A stretch of DNA of 19,755 nt from DATAAM01 sp036260075 (lineage in GTDB: Bacteria; Actinomycetota; Acidimicrobiia; Acidimicrobiales; JAHWLA01): the NCBI GenBank assembly GCA_036260075.1, contig DATAAM010000090.1, forward strand, positions 1 to 19,755, in the 5' to 3' direction. The notes beneath the pieces are model-generated. The model was not told the origin of the DNA and searched no databases. It worked only from the letters and a program-made list of their open reading frames with translations. Of the stretch, positions 1 through 6,698 are shown piece by piece. Every line of letters begins with the position of its first letter. The first letter of the stretch is position 1. A program made the position numbers and the translations under genes.

Positions 1-999
1 GTCGGCGAAGGTCACATCGGCCCTCGTCCGGCGGGGGCGGCGCAGCGGCGCATGCTCTACGGCCTGCTGTCCGTCGCCGGGGCCGCCGGGAACCCGGACG
101 ACGAGTACGGCGGCGGTGGGCCTCCGCTCCTCGACGAAGCCTTGGTGGGCGACAACCGCATGAACGGCCTGGCGGCGGGCGTGCTCACGATCGCCCGGCT
201 CGGGCGGGTGGTGATCGAGGGCAACCACGTCACCGGGTCCCACGCCGGGTTCCTCCTGCTCGCTCGGCACCGAACGTGGCCGTTCGGCTTCTCGGGCGCC
301 CCGGGACCGTCGCCGCACAACTCGGAGCACGACATCGCCACGCTGATCTTCGTGGTGGGCGACCCCGTCGTGCTCCGGACTGTGCTGCTGTCGGCGTTGC
401 TGCCGCTTCCCACCGAACCGGAGGACGAGCCCGCCGAGGAGGCTCGAACGGCGAGCACGTCGGCCACGGCCACCGACGACATGAGACGCTCGACGGCCCG
501 CCGCCTCCTCGACCGGCTGAGTGGGCGGCACGGCGACGAGGTCGAGGTCGAGGTCCCGGTCGACGAGGTCGAGGCGGTCCCGGTCGACGAAGTCGAGCGG
601 GAGGCGAAGTCGACGGCGAGGCTGTCCCTTCACGTGGCCGACAACGTGGTCGACTGCCGAGTGGTCGACGGTGATTCGAACGCCGCCTTGCTCGTCATCG
701 ACGACCGGTACGAGACGTACAGCACGACGACCACGGACGCCAACCGCTTCGACAGCAGCAGCAACGTGATGGCAACCACCTTCCTTCTGCTGGTCGACCG
801 CGGTGCGATCACCGGAAACGTGGTGCGCAACCACGGCGAGAACGGGTGGAGCCTGGCCGTGGTCGTCGACGAGGACAAACGGGGTGAACGAGTGGCGATC
901 ACCGGCAACTCGTGCGACGGGAACGTGTTCCTCCCGCCCAGGCCCATGTACCCGCCACCGTTCCACCAGTGGCACGTGCTCAACGCGATCACGCCGTGA
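1..999 (+). CDS. Parallel beta-helix repeat protein, 5'-truncated
   Basis: The frame is open to the first base of the window, so the start lies upstream; the ATG at 52 is only the first internal Met. The 332 visible residues carry recurring short turns of the type found in right-handed parallel beta-helices (pectate-lyase/NosD-like fold): GDNRMNG, VIEGNHVTGSHAGFLL, VADNVVDCRVV, ITGNVVRNHGENGWSL and ITGNSCDGNVF. Between them (about residues 130-205) sits a charged, low-complexity insert rich in Glu, Asp and Val, partly built from a 24-bp tandem repeat. No catalytic motif is evident. Such helices usually act as surface, fibre or carbohydrate-binding modules. It converges with the DUF4157 gene across 30 bases; whether they belong to one system is an inference from position only. 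The fold assignment rests on pattern, so specific function is unknown. Confidence 0.72.
   Translation, partial: VGEGHIGPRPAGAAQRRMLYGLLSVAGAAGNPDDEYGGGGPPLLDEALVGDNRMNGLAAGVLTIARLGRVVIEGNHVTGSHAGFLLLARHRTWPFGFSGAPGPSPHNSEHDIATLIFVVGDPVVLRTVLLSALLPLPTEPEDEPAEEARTASTSATATDDMRRSTARRLLDRLSGRHGDEVEVEVPVDEVEAVPVDEVEREAKSTARLSLHVADNVVDCRVVDGDSNAALLVIDDRYETYSTTTTDANRFDSSSNVMATTFLLLVDRGAITGNVVRNHGENGWSLAVVVDEDKRGERVAITGNSCDGNVFLPPRPMYPPPFHQWHVLNAITP
553..600 (+). repeat. 24-bp imperfect tandem repeat inside the beta-helix gene
   Basis: Two adjacent 24-base units (553-576 and 577-600) each encode VPVDEVE plus one variable residue (A or R). They differ at a Glu codon (gag versus gaa) and in the last codon. 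They keep the reading frame and lengthen an acidic linker between helix turns. This looks like slippage-type expansion of a linker rather than a structural turn. Confidence 0.7.
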
Positions 1000-1029
1000 G
1001 CGCGCCGACGCCGGACGGCTCCCGGATGC

Positions 1030-2709
1030 CTACTGGATGTAGGAGAACGACGGGAAGCGACGGACGAGCGCGCTGCGCATGTCCTCGGGCATGGAGGACA
1101 CCGTCCGGGTGACCCGCACGGTGCGCGTGCGGCCCGTGCGTGTGCCGGGGCCGCTGAAGGTGTCGGTGACGTCGATGCCCACGTGGTAGAGCGTTCGGTA
1201 GGCCCGGACGAGGAAGACGTCGAAGTGAGCCACCGACACGACGCTGGTGGCACCCGCGGCGAAGGCCTCGGGGACCCTGGTGGCAGGGTCAGGCGCGTCG
1301 TACACGGTGGTGATGCCTGGGGCACGGGTCGCCGTGCCCTGCCACTCCTCGTAGAACGGCGTGGTGGCGCGAGCCGGGACGTCGATGACGTAGTTCGGGC
1401 TGCGGGGGTCGTCGGTCAGGTCGTATGTGTTGCCGCCCATGGCGATCGGGCCGCTGAGGCGTGTGGTGCCGGTGGGACCGGTGGCGATGACCTCGCGCCA
1501 GAGGAACTGCACCCACCGGCTCTCCTCGGCCAAGCCGCCCCGATAGCCCACGCCGAACGCGAACTGCGACGAGCGGCCCGACGAGCTCGTCCACGGGACA
1601 CCTGTCCCCACCTCCACGACGCCGCCTTCCACCGCCGGCACCGGCGCCGAGGGCGGCGTCCCCGGGCCGGACACGGTCGTTCCCGGTGTGCGGGCTGTGG
1701 TCGCCGGCCCCGGCGCGTTGAGGAGGAACAACGCGTACGACAGCTCGTCGCCGCTCATCTCGTCCTCGAGGACGTCTTCCAGTGAGCGGTTGAACAGGCG
1801 TTGATAGGCGGTCTTCAGCTGCTGCGCTCGGCCGGGGTCGCGGCCGAGGGGCACGAGCGCGGCGTAGACGCCCTCCTCGTCGGTTCCCAGTTGGCCTTCG
1901 GTGGCGGCGTGCAGGCGGCGGGCGAGCGCTTCGAAGTCGGCCGTGGTGCTGGGGGCGGCCCCGATCGCCGCTCCGCCCGCGGGCGCGATGCCGAGCAGCT
2001 CCAGCGCGAAGTCGAGCTCGGTGCCGCTCATCTCGTCGCGGACGACAGCCTCCAGGTCGGCGTGGTGCCGGGCCTGGTATTCGCGTCGCAGGGCGGCGAT
2101 CGCCGTCGGGTCTCGCTCCAGCGTCTGCAGCGCCACGAACACCGCTTCCTCGTCGGTCCCCCACCGGTCTGTCGCGGCGTGGATCTGGTCGGCGAGCGCC
2201 GACAGGTCGGCCGGGCTCAGCGCCACGCGTGCCACCATCGGCATGCCGGTCGCCCGCTGCTGCGCCACATGGGTGGCCTCGTGGGCGAGCAGAGCGTCGC
2301 CTGCCGTCGTGCCGGGCACGTAGGCGCCCGCGCCCAGCACGATGTCGTCGCCCACGGTGAACGCCCGGGCACCCAGCGCCGCCGCCCACCGAGCCGCCTC
2401 CGGACCTTCGTGTACGCGTACTCCCAGCGGCGCGGCGCCGAGGCGGGCGCCGAGCCGGGCCCGTTCATCGTCGACCAGCGGACGTCCCTCTCCCCACGGC
2501 GGAAGCGGCCCGCCCAGAGGTGGGTGGTCGCGGCCCGGACGCGATGCCGTCGACCCGTGGCCCTGCGCCTGCTGCTCCGCCTCCCGCTCGCTCGGTGCGC
2601 CGGGCTCGGCCACCGGCGCGTCGAGCACCCGTCGGGCCCACGGGCTCAACGAGCGCCGAACCCTCTCGCGCGCCTGCTCGGGCTCGGCCGCCTTCGGGCG
2701 TCTCAGCAC
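1030..2709 (-). CDS. DUF4157 (eCIS_core) protein with two annexin-like repeats
   Basis: 559 residues, GTG start at 2709; an in-frame stop at 2713-2715 rules out a longer start. Residues 1-80 are a charged, probably disordered leader. Residues about 85-155 match the DUF4157/eCIS_core domain: GVRVHEGPEA, ARAFTVGDDIVLGAG, then AHEATHVAQQ with a zincin-like HEATH at 143-147. Residues about 168-239 and 258-330 are two copies of an annexin-like repeat, each with the GTDEE turn, a central helix and a DEMSG(T/D)EL(D/S) segment before the last helix. A Pro/Gly/Thr linker (331-360) leads to a beta-rich C-terminal domain (361-559) I do not recognise. In known systems DUF4157 proteins are associated with extracellular contractile injection systems, often as candidate cargo or processing factors; annexin repeats in eukaryotes bind Ca2+ and acidic membranes. 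The role here is inferred. The start overlaps the upstream stop by 7 bases, which suggests translational coupling. Confidence 0.9.
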   Translation of the reverse strand: MLRRPKAAEPEQARERVRRSLSPWARRVLDAPVAEPGAPSEREAEQQAQGHGSTASRPGRDHPPLGGPLPPWGEGRPLVDDERARLGARLGAAPLGVRVHEGPEAARWAAALGARAFTVGDDIVLGAGAYVPGTTAGDALLAHEATHVAQQRATGMPMVARVALSPADLSALADQIHAATDRWGTDEEAVFVALQTLERDPTAIAALRREYQARHHADLEAVVRDEMSGTELDFALELLGIAPAGGAAIGAAPSTTADFEALARRLHAATEGQLGTDEEGVYAALVPLGRDPGRAQQLKTAYQRLFNRSLEDVLEDEMSGDELSYALFLLNAPGPATTARTPGTTVSGPGTPPSAPVPAVEGGVVEVGTGVPWTSSSGRSSQFAFGVGYRGGLAEESRWVQFLWREVIATGPTGTTRLSGPIAMGGNTYDLTDDPRSPNYVIDVPARATTPFYEEWQGTATRAPGITTVYDAPDPATRVPEAFAAGATSVVSVAHFDVFLVRAYRTLYHVGIDVTDTFSGPGTRTGRTRTVRVTRTVSSMPEDMRSALVRRFPSFSYIQ

Positions 2710-3173
2710 CGCTCACCATGCCGATGGGTGGCGGTGGGTGCCTCGCCCTCGATGTGCACGATCGTGGTCCGTCGGCGGGAGCAGCGGTTCACCCGCCCCG
2801 CGCACCGCTCGGCCTCGTCTCCCCGCCCGACGCGCACCCACCCGTGCGAACACGGCCGCCCGCCGTGCACGGGCCGGCTGTCGTGGATGGCGAGCCCGGA
2901 GCGCTCGGAGCCGCCGATCGTCCCGTTCTGCCGGAAGCCCGGGAACCAGGCCATGGCGCGGCCCTCGCGGTTGCGCGCGTTCGCACCCCGCAGGTCGAGC
3001 ACCGGGGAGTCGCCTGTGGGCATGCAGGTGAGCTCGTTCCCGGTCGGGCACCGGTCGTCGGTCGACCGGTCGCCGTCCCGGTCAGCCGGCGTCCGGCCCG
3101 CGTGAGCCGTCACCTGCGCAGCGTCGCGCTCTCGAGTGACGGAGGCGTCACCGCGGCGTCGCGGTGCCGTCAC
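2703..3173 (-). CDS. Short L,D-transpeptidase-like (YkuD-type) protein with Trp at the catalytic Cys position
   Basis: 156 residues from a GTG at 3173; the in-frame stop of the preceding gene at 3195-3197 blocks a much longer start, but a shorter start is possible. The C-terminal half resembles the catalytic end of L,D-transpeptidases: GLAIHDSRPVHGG, then PCSHGWVRVGRGDEAER, then TTIVHIEG. Family members have SHGC(V/I)R, where the Cys attacks the peptidoglycan stem peptide; here the codon is TGG (Trp), one base from TGC. A Cys sits three residues before SHG instead. The N-terminal strands of a full YkuD domain and a signal peptide are not obvious. Cys pairs near residues 42-50 and in the C-terminal region could form disulfides. 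It lies 21 bases after the DinB-family gene and overlaps the DUF4157 start. It may be an inactive relative, a diverged enzyme or a sequencing error. Confidence 0.5.
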   Translation of the reverse strand: MTAPRRRGDASVTRERDAAQVTAHAGRTPADRDGDRSTDDRCPTGNELTCMPTGDSPVLDLRGANARNREGRAMAWFPGFRQNGTIGGSERSGLAIHDSRPVHGGRPCSHGWVRVGRGDEAERCAGRVNRCSRRRTTIVHIEGEAPTATHRHGERC

Positions 3174-3194
3174 CGACCCCGCCCCGCAACGAGT

Positions 3195-3776
3195 TCAGCC
3201 GCGCGTCCAGGACCGGTCGCGGCCCAGGAACGCGAGCAGCCGGGTCTGGAGGTCGGCGCCGTCGGCCACCTCGACGGGCGGGCCGAACACCCCGCTGCCG
3301 CGGATCAGCTCCTCGCGCCCCTGCCACAGGCCCCACACGAAGGCGACGACGTCGGGGTCGAGCGTGTCGTCGCCGTCGATGCCCTTGGCCACGTCCCAGG
3401 CGTGCACGGCCAGGTCGCTCGTGAGCTGGCTGAGGTACTCGCGCCCGGGGAAGTCGCCGAAGGAGAGGTGCACGGTGCGATCGAGCGCGTCGGGCGCGGC
3501 GAAGGCGGCGATCGCCTCGTCCATCGACGCGCGCCAGGCGCCCTTCGGGTCGTCGCCGAGGAGGTCGCCGTCGAAGCGGGTGCCGACCTCCTCGACGGTG
3601 CGGCCGGCCACCAGCTCCGGCGCCCAGCGGTTCTCGTAGGCCATGTGGTTCACGACGGCCCGCACGTCCCACTCGGTGCACGGCGTGGGTCGCGACCAGT
3701 CGTCGGGACCGATGCGCTCGACGCGCCGGGCGAACTCCTCGGCGGCCCGGCGGTGCAGCTCCCGGATGTCGTCCAT
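3195..3776 (-). CDS. TIGR03086/MDMPI-type DinB-fold metal-binding protein
   Basis: 193 residues. I chose the ATG at 3776 because GGAGG (3785-3789) lies 8 bases upstream and overlaps the stop of the HxlR gene, a coupled arrangement; the frame continues upstream but only as a shadow of that gene. The protein has the hallmarks of the actinobacterial mycothiol-dependent maleylpyruvate isomerase N-terminal family (DinB-like four-helix bundle): PTPCTEWDVRAVVNHM near residues 30-45, with a likely metal-ligand His, and DLAVHAWDVAKG near 133-144 with a second. Family members bind a divalent metal, and several catalyse thiol-dependent isomerase or transferase reactions with mycothiol. The substrate cannot be told here. 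Co-transcription with the HxlR regulator suggests control by it. Confidence 0.88.
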   Translation of the reverse strand: MDDIRELHRRAAEEFARRVERIGPDDWSRPTPCTEWDVRAVVNHMAYENRWAPELVAGRTVEEVGTRFDGDLLGDDPKGAWRASMDEAIAAFAAPDALDRTVHLSFGDFPGREYLSQLTSDLAVHAWDVAKGIDGDDTLDPDVVAFVWGLWQGREELIRGSGVFGPPVEVADGADLQTRLLAFLGRDRSWTRG

Positions 3777-3781
3777 GTCGG

Positions 3782-4438
3782 TCACCTCCGTGTGGCGAAG
3801 GGGCTCAGCGCGAACCAGCTCGGGAACGCCCGCACCAGCTCGCTCGGCCCGGCGAACGCCAGCTTGCCGGCGGCGACGGCGTCGTCCCACGTGGAGCGGC
3901 CCATCCAGATGCGCATGATCTCGTCGATCTCGGCGGTCACCACCAAGTCGACGTCGAAGCCCTCGTCGCGCTCGCACACCGACGAGCCTGCCGGGTCGAG
4001 CAGCAGCCAGATGCGACGGCCTCGCCGGGCCCCGGGGAACTCGAACTGCACCACGGTCCGCTGCTCGGGCAGTGCCTCGGGCACGAGCCTCTGCCGGACC
4101 CGCCACATGAGATGGGCACCGTCGAGGTGCTCCTTCTCCGGATCCCCGAACAGCCACCGCATGGCCCAGTCGCCGATGCCCCACACGACCGCCTCGAGGT
4201 CCTGCCCCGACGACGTGAGGTGGTACGTCGGGCCCTCGCGCCGCTCCACGAGCCCCAGGCGCTCGAGCTGCTTCAGGCGCTGGGCCAGCAACGTGCGCGA
4301 CATGCGGGGCATGCCGCGGTGGATGTCGGAGAAGCGCTGCGAGCCGCAGATCAGCTCCCGCAGCACGAGGGGCGTCCAGCGGTCACCGATCGCCTCGGCG
4401 CCCATCGCGATCGGGCAGTACTCCCCATAGCTCTTCAT
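3782..4438 (-). CDS. HxlR-family transcriptional regulator with C-terminal SCP2-like domain
   Basis: 218 residues, ATG start. Residues 1-95 form the HxlR/MarR-like winged helix: YCPIAMGAEAIGDRWTPLVLREL, then RFSDIHRGMPRMSRTLLAQRLKQLERLGLV and the wing ending near HLTSSG. The N-terminal Cys8 is the position conserved in HxlR proteins and used for redox or electrophile sensing in some. Residues about 100-205 resemble an SCP2 sterol-carrier-like domain, with WLLLDPAG and the tail EIMRIWMGRSTWDDAVAAGKLAF. This architecture is common in actinobacteria and may bind a hydrophobic effector. It is divergent from the acyl-CoA dehydrogenase gene across 52 bases, so it probably regulates that gene and itself; this is an inference from position. 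Confidence 0.94.
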   Translation of the reverse strand: MKSYGEYCPIAMGAEAIGDRWTPLVLRELICGSQRFSDIHRGMPRMSRTLLAQRLKQLERLGLVERREGPTYHLTSSGQDLEAVVWGIGDWAMRWLFGDPEKEHLDGAHLMWRVRQRLVPEALPEQRTVVQFEFPGARRGRRIWLLLDPAGSSVCERDEGFDVDLVVTAEIDEIMRIWMGRSTWDDAVAAGKLAFAGPSELVRAFPSWFALSPFATRR

Positions 4439-4490
4439 CGGTACAGATCTTGCACTTCCCGGGCGGCGATGTCATCCGTACGGTGCTCGC
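4439..4490. promoter_or_regulatory. Divergent promoter/operator region between the HxlR and acyl-CoA dehydrogenase genes
   Basis: This 52-base spacer must hold both divergent promoters. On the plus strand TACGGT (4479-4484) fits a TANNNT -10 element, and only 6 bases separate it from the ATG at 4491; no Shine-Dalgarno is present, which fits a leaderless transcript. The -10 overlaps a perfect 8-bp palindrome, CCGTACGG (4476-4483). A second palindrome, AGATCT (4445-4450), is flanked by GGTAC. HxlR proteins often bind GTAC-containing sites near their own gene, so these are candidate operators. Confidence 0.4.
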
Positions 4491-5597
4491 ATGGACACGA
4501 TCGACAAGCTCGCCACTGCGGTCGCCGAGACGGCAGCCCCGCACGCCGACCGCCACGACCTCGACGGCTCGTTCGTGGTCGAGGGCGTCTCCGCCGCCCG
4601 CGACCTCGGGTACCTGGCGGCGGCCGCGCCCGCCGAGCTGGGCGGCTCGGGCGGGCTCACGGCCGACTTCGTGCGGGCCCAGCGCATCGTCGCCGCCGCC
4701 TGCCCCTCCACCGCGCTCGCCTGCTCCATGCACCTGCACGTGGTGCTCGCCGCGGCCTGGCGCTGGCGCCGGGGCGATACGGTGGTGGAGCCGATGCTGC
4801 GCCGCGTCGGCACCGACCGCATCGTGGTGGCGTCGAGCGGCGGCAACGACTGGGTGAGGCCCACCACCGTGGCCACGCCGGTGGAGGGCGGTTGGCGGGT
4901 CAGCGGGCGCAAGGCCTTCGGCAGCATCTCTCCGGTGGCCGACGTGATGGCCACGTTCGCCGTGATCGGCGTCCCCGAGCCCGGCGCCGAGGTCATCGCC
5001 TTCGGCCTGCCGTTGAAGGCAGAGGGCGTCCGCATCGACGAGACGTGGGACGCCGCCGGGATGCGGGGCACCGGCAGTCACGACGTCGTCCTCGAGGACG
5101 TGTTCGTGGCCGACGCGCAGGTGACCGCCCGTCGTACCTGGGGCGAGCTCGACCGGCCCCTGTTGGTGGCGTCGCTGCACGCCTGGCCCGTCGTCTACGC
5201 CACGTACCTCGGAGTGGCCGAGGCGCTGTTCGAGACGGTCCTGGCTTCGGGCAAGGTGGGGGTGGGCTCGGCCCGGCTCGTGGGCGCCGCCGACTTCCAC
5301 CTGCGGGTTGCCCGGTGGGCGCTGGAGGGCGCGCTCGCCGACCTGGGCGACGACCCCGACCCGACCGTCGACAACTTCGTGTCGCTCCAGCAGATGAAGC
5401 GCGAGGTCACGGTGGCGTGCCAGGAGGTCGGGACGCTGGCGGCCGAGCTCGCAGGCGGCGGGGCCTACGCCCGTCGGGGCGCCGTCGATCGGATGATCCG
5501 CGACGTGCGCGCCGCTCTCTACCACCCGTACCCGCCGGAGACGACGCTGCTCCACGCCGGGCGGCACCGCCTCGGCCTCCCGCTCGACCCACTCTGA
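4491..5597 (+). CDS. Acyl-CoA dehydrogenase-family flavoprotein
   Basis: 368 residues, ATG start. The order of elements matches the acyl-CoA dehydrogenase superfamily: N-terminal helical domain with LGYLAAAAPAELGGSGG (residues about 39-55), the STALACSMHLHV segment, the middle beta domain with GGWRVSGRKAFGSISPVADV (about 133-152) and WDAAGMRGTGSHDVVLEDVFV (about 185-205), then a C-terminal helical bundle. The middle domain pattern is the FAD/substrate-binding face of the family. I see no clear catalytic Glu position, and the short C-terminal domain resembles the DszC/Acyl-CoA_dh_2 type, so the reaction could be oxidation of an acyl-CoA or an FMN-dependent monooxygenation. It is divergent from the HxlR regulator, a likely controller. 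Substrate is unknown. Confidence 0.88.
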   Translation: MDTIDKLATAVAETAAPHADRHDLDGSFVVEGVSAARDLGYLAAAAPAELGGSGGLTADFVRAQRIVAAACPSTALACSMHLHVVLAAAWRWRRGDTVVEPMLRRVGTDRIVVASSGGNDWVRPTTVATPVEGGWRVSGRKAFGSISPVADVMATFAVIGVPEPGAEVIAFGLPLKAEGVRIDETWDAAGMRGTGSHDVVLEDVFVADAQVTARRTWGELDRPLLVASLHAWPVVYATYLGVAEALFETVLASGKVGVGSARLVGAADFHLRVARWALEGALADLGDDPDPTVDNFVSLQQMKREVTVACQEVGTLAAELAGGGAYARRGAVDRMIRDVRAALYHPYPPETTLLHAGRHRLGLPLDPL

Positions 5598-5631
5598 GGC
5601 CGACGGCCGGGCGCCGCGCGAGGATCGCCGC

Positions 5632-6174
5632 GTGCGCCGCGAGCTGCTGACGTTCTCCGTCGACCCGCCCTTCGAGGTCCCGGAGGCCGACCCCGACGTG
5701 GGCCGGCTCCTCACGCGGCTGCTGCGCGACGGCGGCGACGTCGAGGCCGTGTTCCCCGGCGAGGCCGGCGACGAGCTCGCCGTGGTGGTGGCGCTCGACG
5801 ACGAGGCGCCCGTGCCCGACGCCGACGCCGTCCTCCCCCGGCTCCGGCTGCGGTCTCGGCGGGTGCACCCGAGGGCGCCTCGGCCGGTGGCCGTCCCGGC
5901 CGTACCTCCCCTGGTCGAGCCCGACCCCACCCTCGTCGACCCCCGGCCGACGCGGTGGCACTCGGTCGAGATCGAGCCCGGCGGCACCGCCGTCGTGACC
6001 TACCTCCGAGGGATCGTGCACCGGCTGCACAGCGTGGAGGTCTCGGACTCGCCCGGGGGCGTGCGCATCTCCGTCCTCCTCGGACGGGACCCCTCCGTGC
6101 CCCCGGGCAGCCCGGTGCTCGCGGTGGGGATCGCCGAGCGGACCCGGGTCCGCCTCCCCTTCGCCGTGTCCTGA
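5632..6174 (+). CDS. Hypothetical protein, 180 aa
   Basis: GTG start at 5632 with a weak GAGG about 8 bases upstream, 34 bases after the acyl-CoA dehydrogenase stop, so probably in the same transcript. I do not recognise a family. The protein is acidic in its N-terminal half (DPDVGRLLTRLLRDGGDVEAVFPGEAG, DELAVVVALDDEAP) and Pro/Arg-rich in the middle (about residues 65-105). It ends in a beta-strand-rich segment (WHSVEIEPGGTAVVTYL, then VRISVLLGRD and LAVGIAERTRVRLPFAVS). There is no signal peptide, membrane span or Cys motif. Codon use with G/C-rich third positions matches its neighbours, which supports it as real. Confidence 0.68.
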   Translation: MRRELLTFSVDPPFEVPEADPDVGRLLTRLLRDGGDVEAVFPGEAGDELAVVVALDDEAPVPDADAVLPRLRLRSRRVHPRAPRPVAVPAVPPLVEPDPTLVDPRPTRWHSVEIEPGGTAVVTYLRGIVHRLHSVEVSDSPGGVRISVLLGRDPSVPPGSPVLAVGIAERTRVRLPFAVS

Positions 6175-6175
6175 T

Positions 6176-6204
6176 GCTTGCTGTGGTTTATCGCGGGGTA
6201 AACC
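6176..6204 (+). promoter_or_regulatory. Possible SigB/SigF-type stress promoter overlapping an inverted repeat
   Basis: GCTT (6176-6179) and GGGTA (6196-6200) are separated by 16 bases, close to the G(T/N)TT-N14-17-GGGTA pattern of general stress sigma factors (SigB in Bacillus, SigF in mycobacteria). The same stretch holds a perfect 6-bp inverted repeat, GGTTTA (6185-6190) and TAAACC (6199-6204), that could be an operator. The downstream gene has a CsbD-like start, and CsbD is SigB-controlled in Bacillus, which agrees with this reading. Confidence 0.35.
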
Positions 6205-6233
6205 AGAGCGAACACCACCCCAGGGAGGAAGAC

Positions 6234-6698
6234 GTGACGGAACACGAGACCACTGCCGGCGGCGTGGTCGGCAGGCTCGTCGGCAAGGCGAAGGCGGCTG
6301 CGGGCGCGCTCGTCGGGCACGACGGGCTGGCCCGCGAGGGCCGGCTCCAGGAGGCCTCGGCCGACGCCGAGGTCGAGGCCGCCCGTCGGGCCGAGGAGGC
6401 CGAGCAGCGGCGCCGCGAGGCCGAGCTGGAGGCGGCCCAGGACGAGGTGGCGCTGGAGCGCCGCCGCCTGCAGGCCGAGGTGGCGGCGGAGCGGCGGACG
6501 GAGGCGGCGGAGGCTGAGGCCGAACGGGCGGCCCGAGAGGCCGAGGCCCGGGCCCGACGCCGGGAGCAGGCGGCCGCGGACGCCGAGGCTCGTGCCGCCC
6601 GGGAGCACGCGGAAGAGCGCAGCGAGGCCGCCCGCCTCGAGCACGAGGCCCGTCGGGCGGAGGCCACCGCTGCCGCCCTCGACCCCGAGGAGGGCTGA
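6234..6698 (+). CDS. CsbD-like domain plus Ala/Glu/Arg coiled-coil protein
   Basis: 154 residues. I chose the GTG at 6234 because GGAGG (6224-6228) is 5 bases upstream; the open frame extends further but runs into the preceding gene. Residues about 10-40 (GGVVGRLVGKAKAAAGALVGHDGLAREGRLQEA) follow the CsbD pattern of GKAKE-A-G-L-GDD-L-AEG. From about residue 45 on the protein is one long charged helix with EA, RR and AE repeats, predicted to be a coiled coil, ending near residue 150. CsbD proteins are small stress-induced proteins of uncertain function; the fused coiled coil suggests a structural or scaffolding role. The stop and the next start share one base (TGATG), so the two coiled-coil genes form a coupled pair. 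Confidence 0.8.
   Translation: MTEHETTAGGVVGRLVGKAKAAAGALVGHDGLAREGRLQEASADAEVEAARRAEEAEQRRREAELEAAQDEVALERRRLQAEVAAERRTEAAEAEAERAAREAEARARRREQAAADAEARAAREHAEERSEAARLEHEARRAEATAAALDPEEG

Noticed and set aside
541..600. Possible CRISPR-like or regulatory repeat
   Set aside because: It is an in-frame coding repeat of 24 bp with no spacers.
3777..4184. N-terminal extension of the DinB-family protein
   Set aside because: This part overlaps the HxlR gene out of frame and is Arg/Gly-rich; the ATG at 3776 has a good ribosome site.
2520..4430. A long plus-strand open frame over the transpeptidase-like, DinB and HxlR genes
   Set aside because: It is antisense to three genes with recognisable motifs and has a low-complexity translation.
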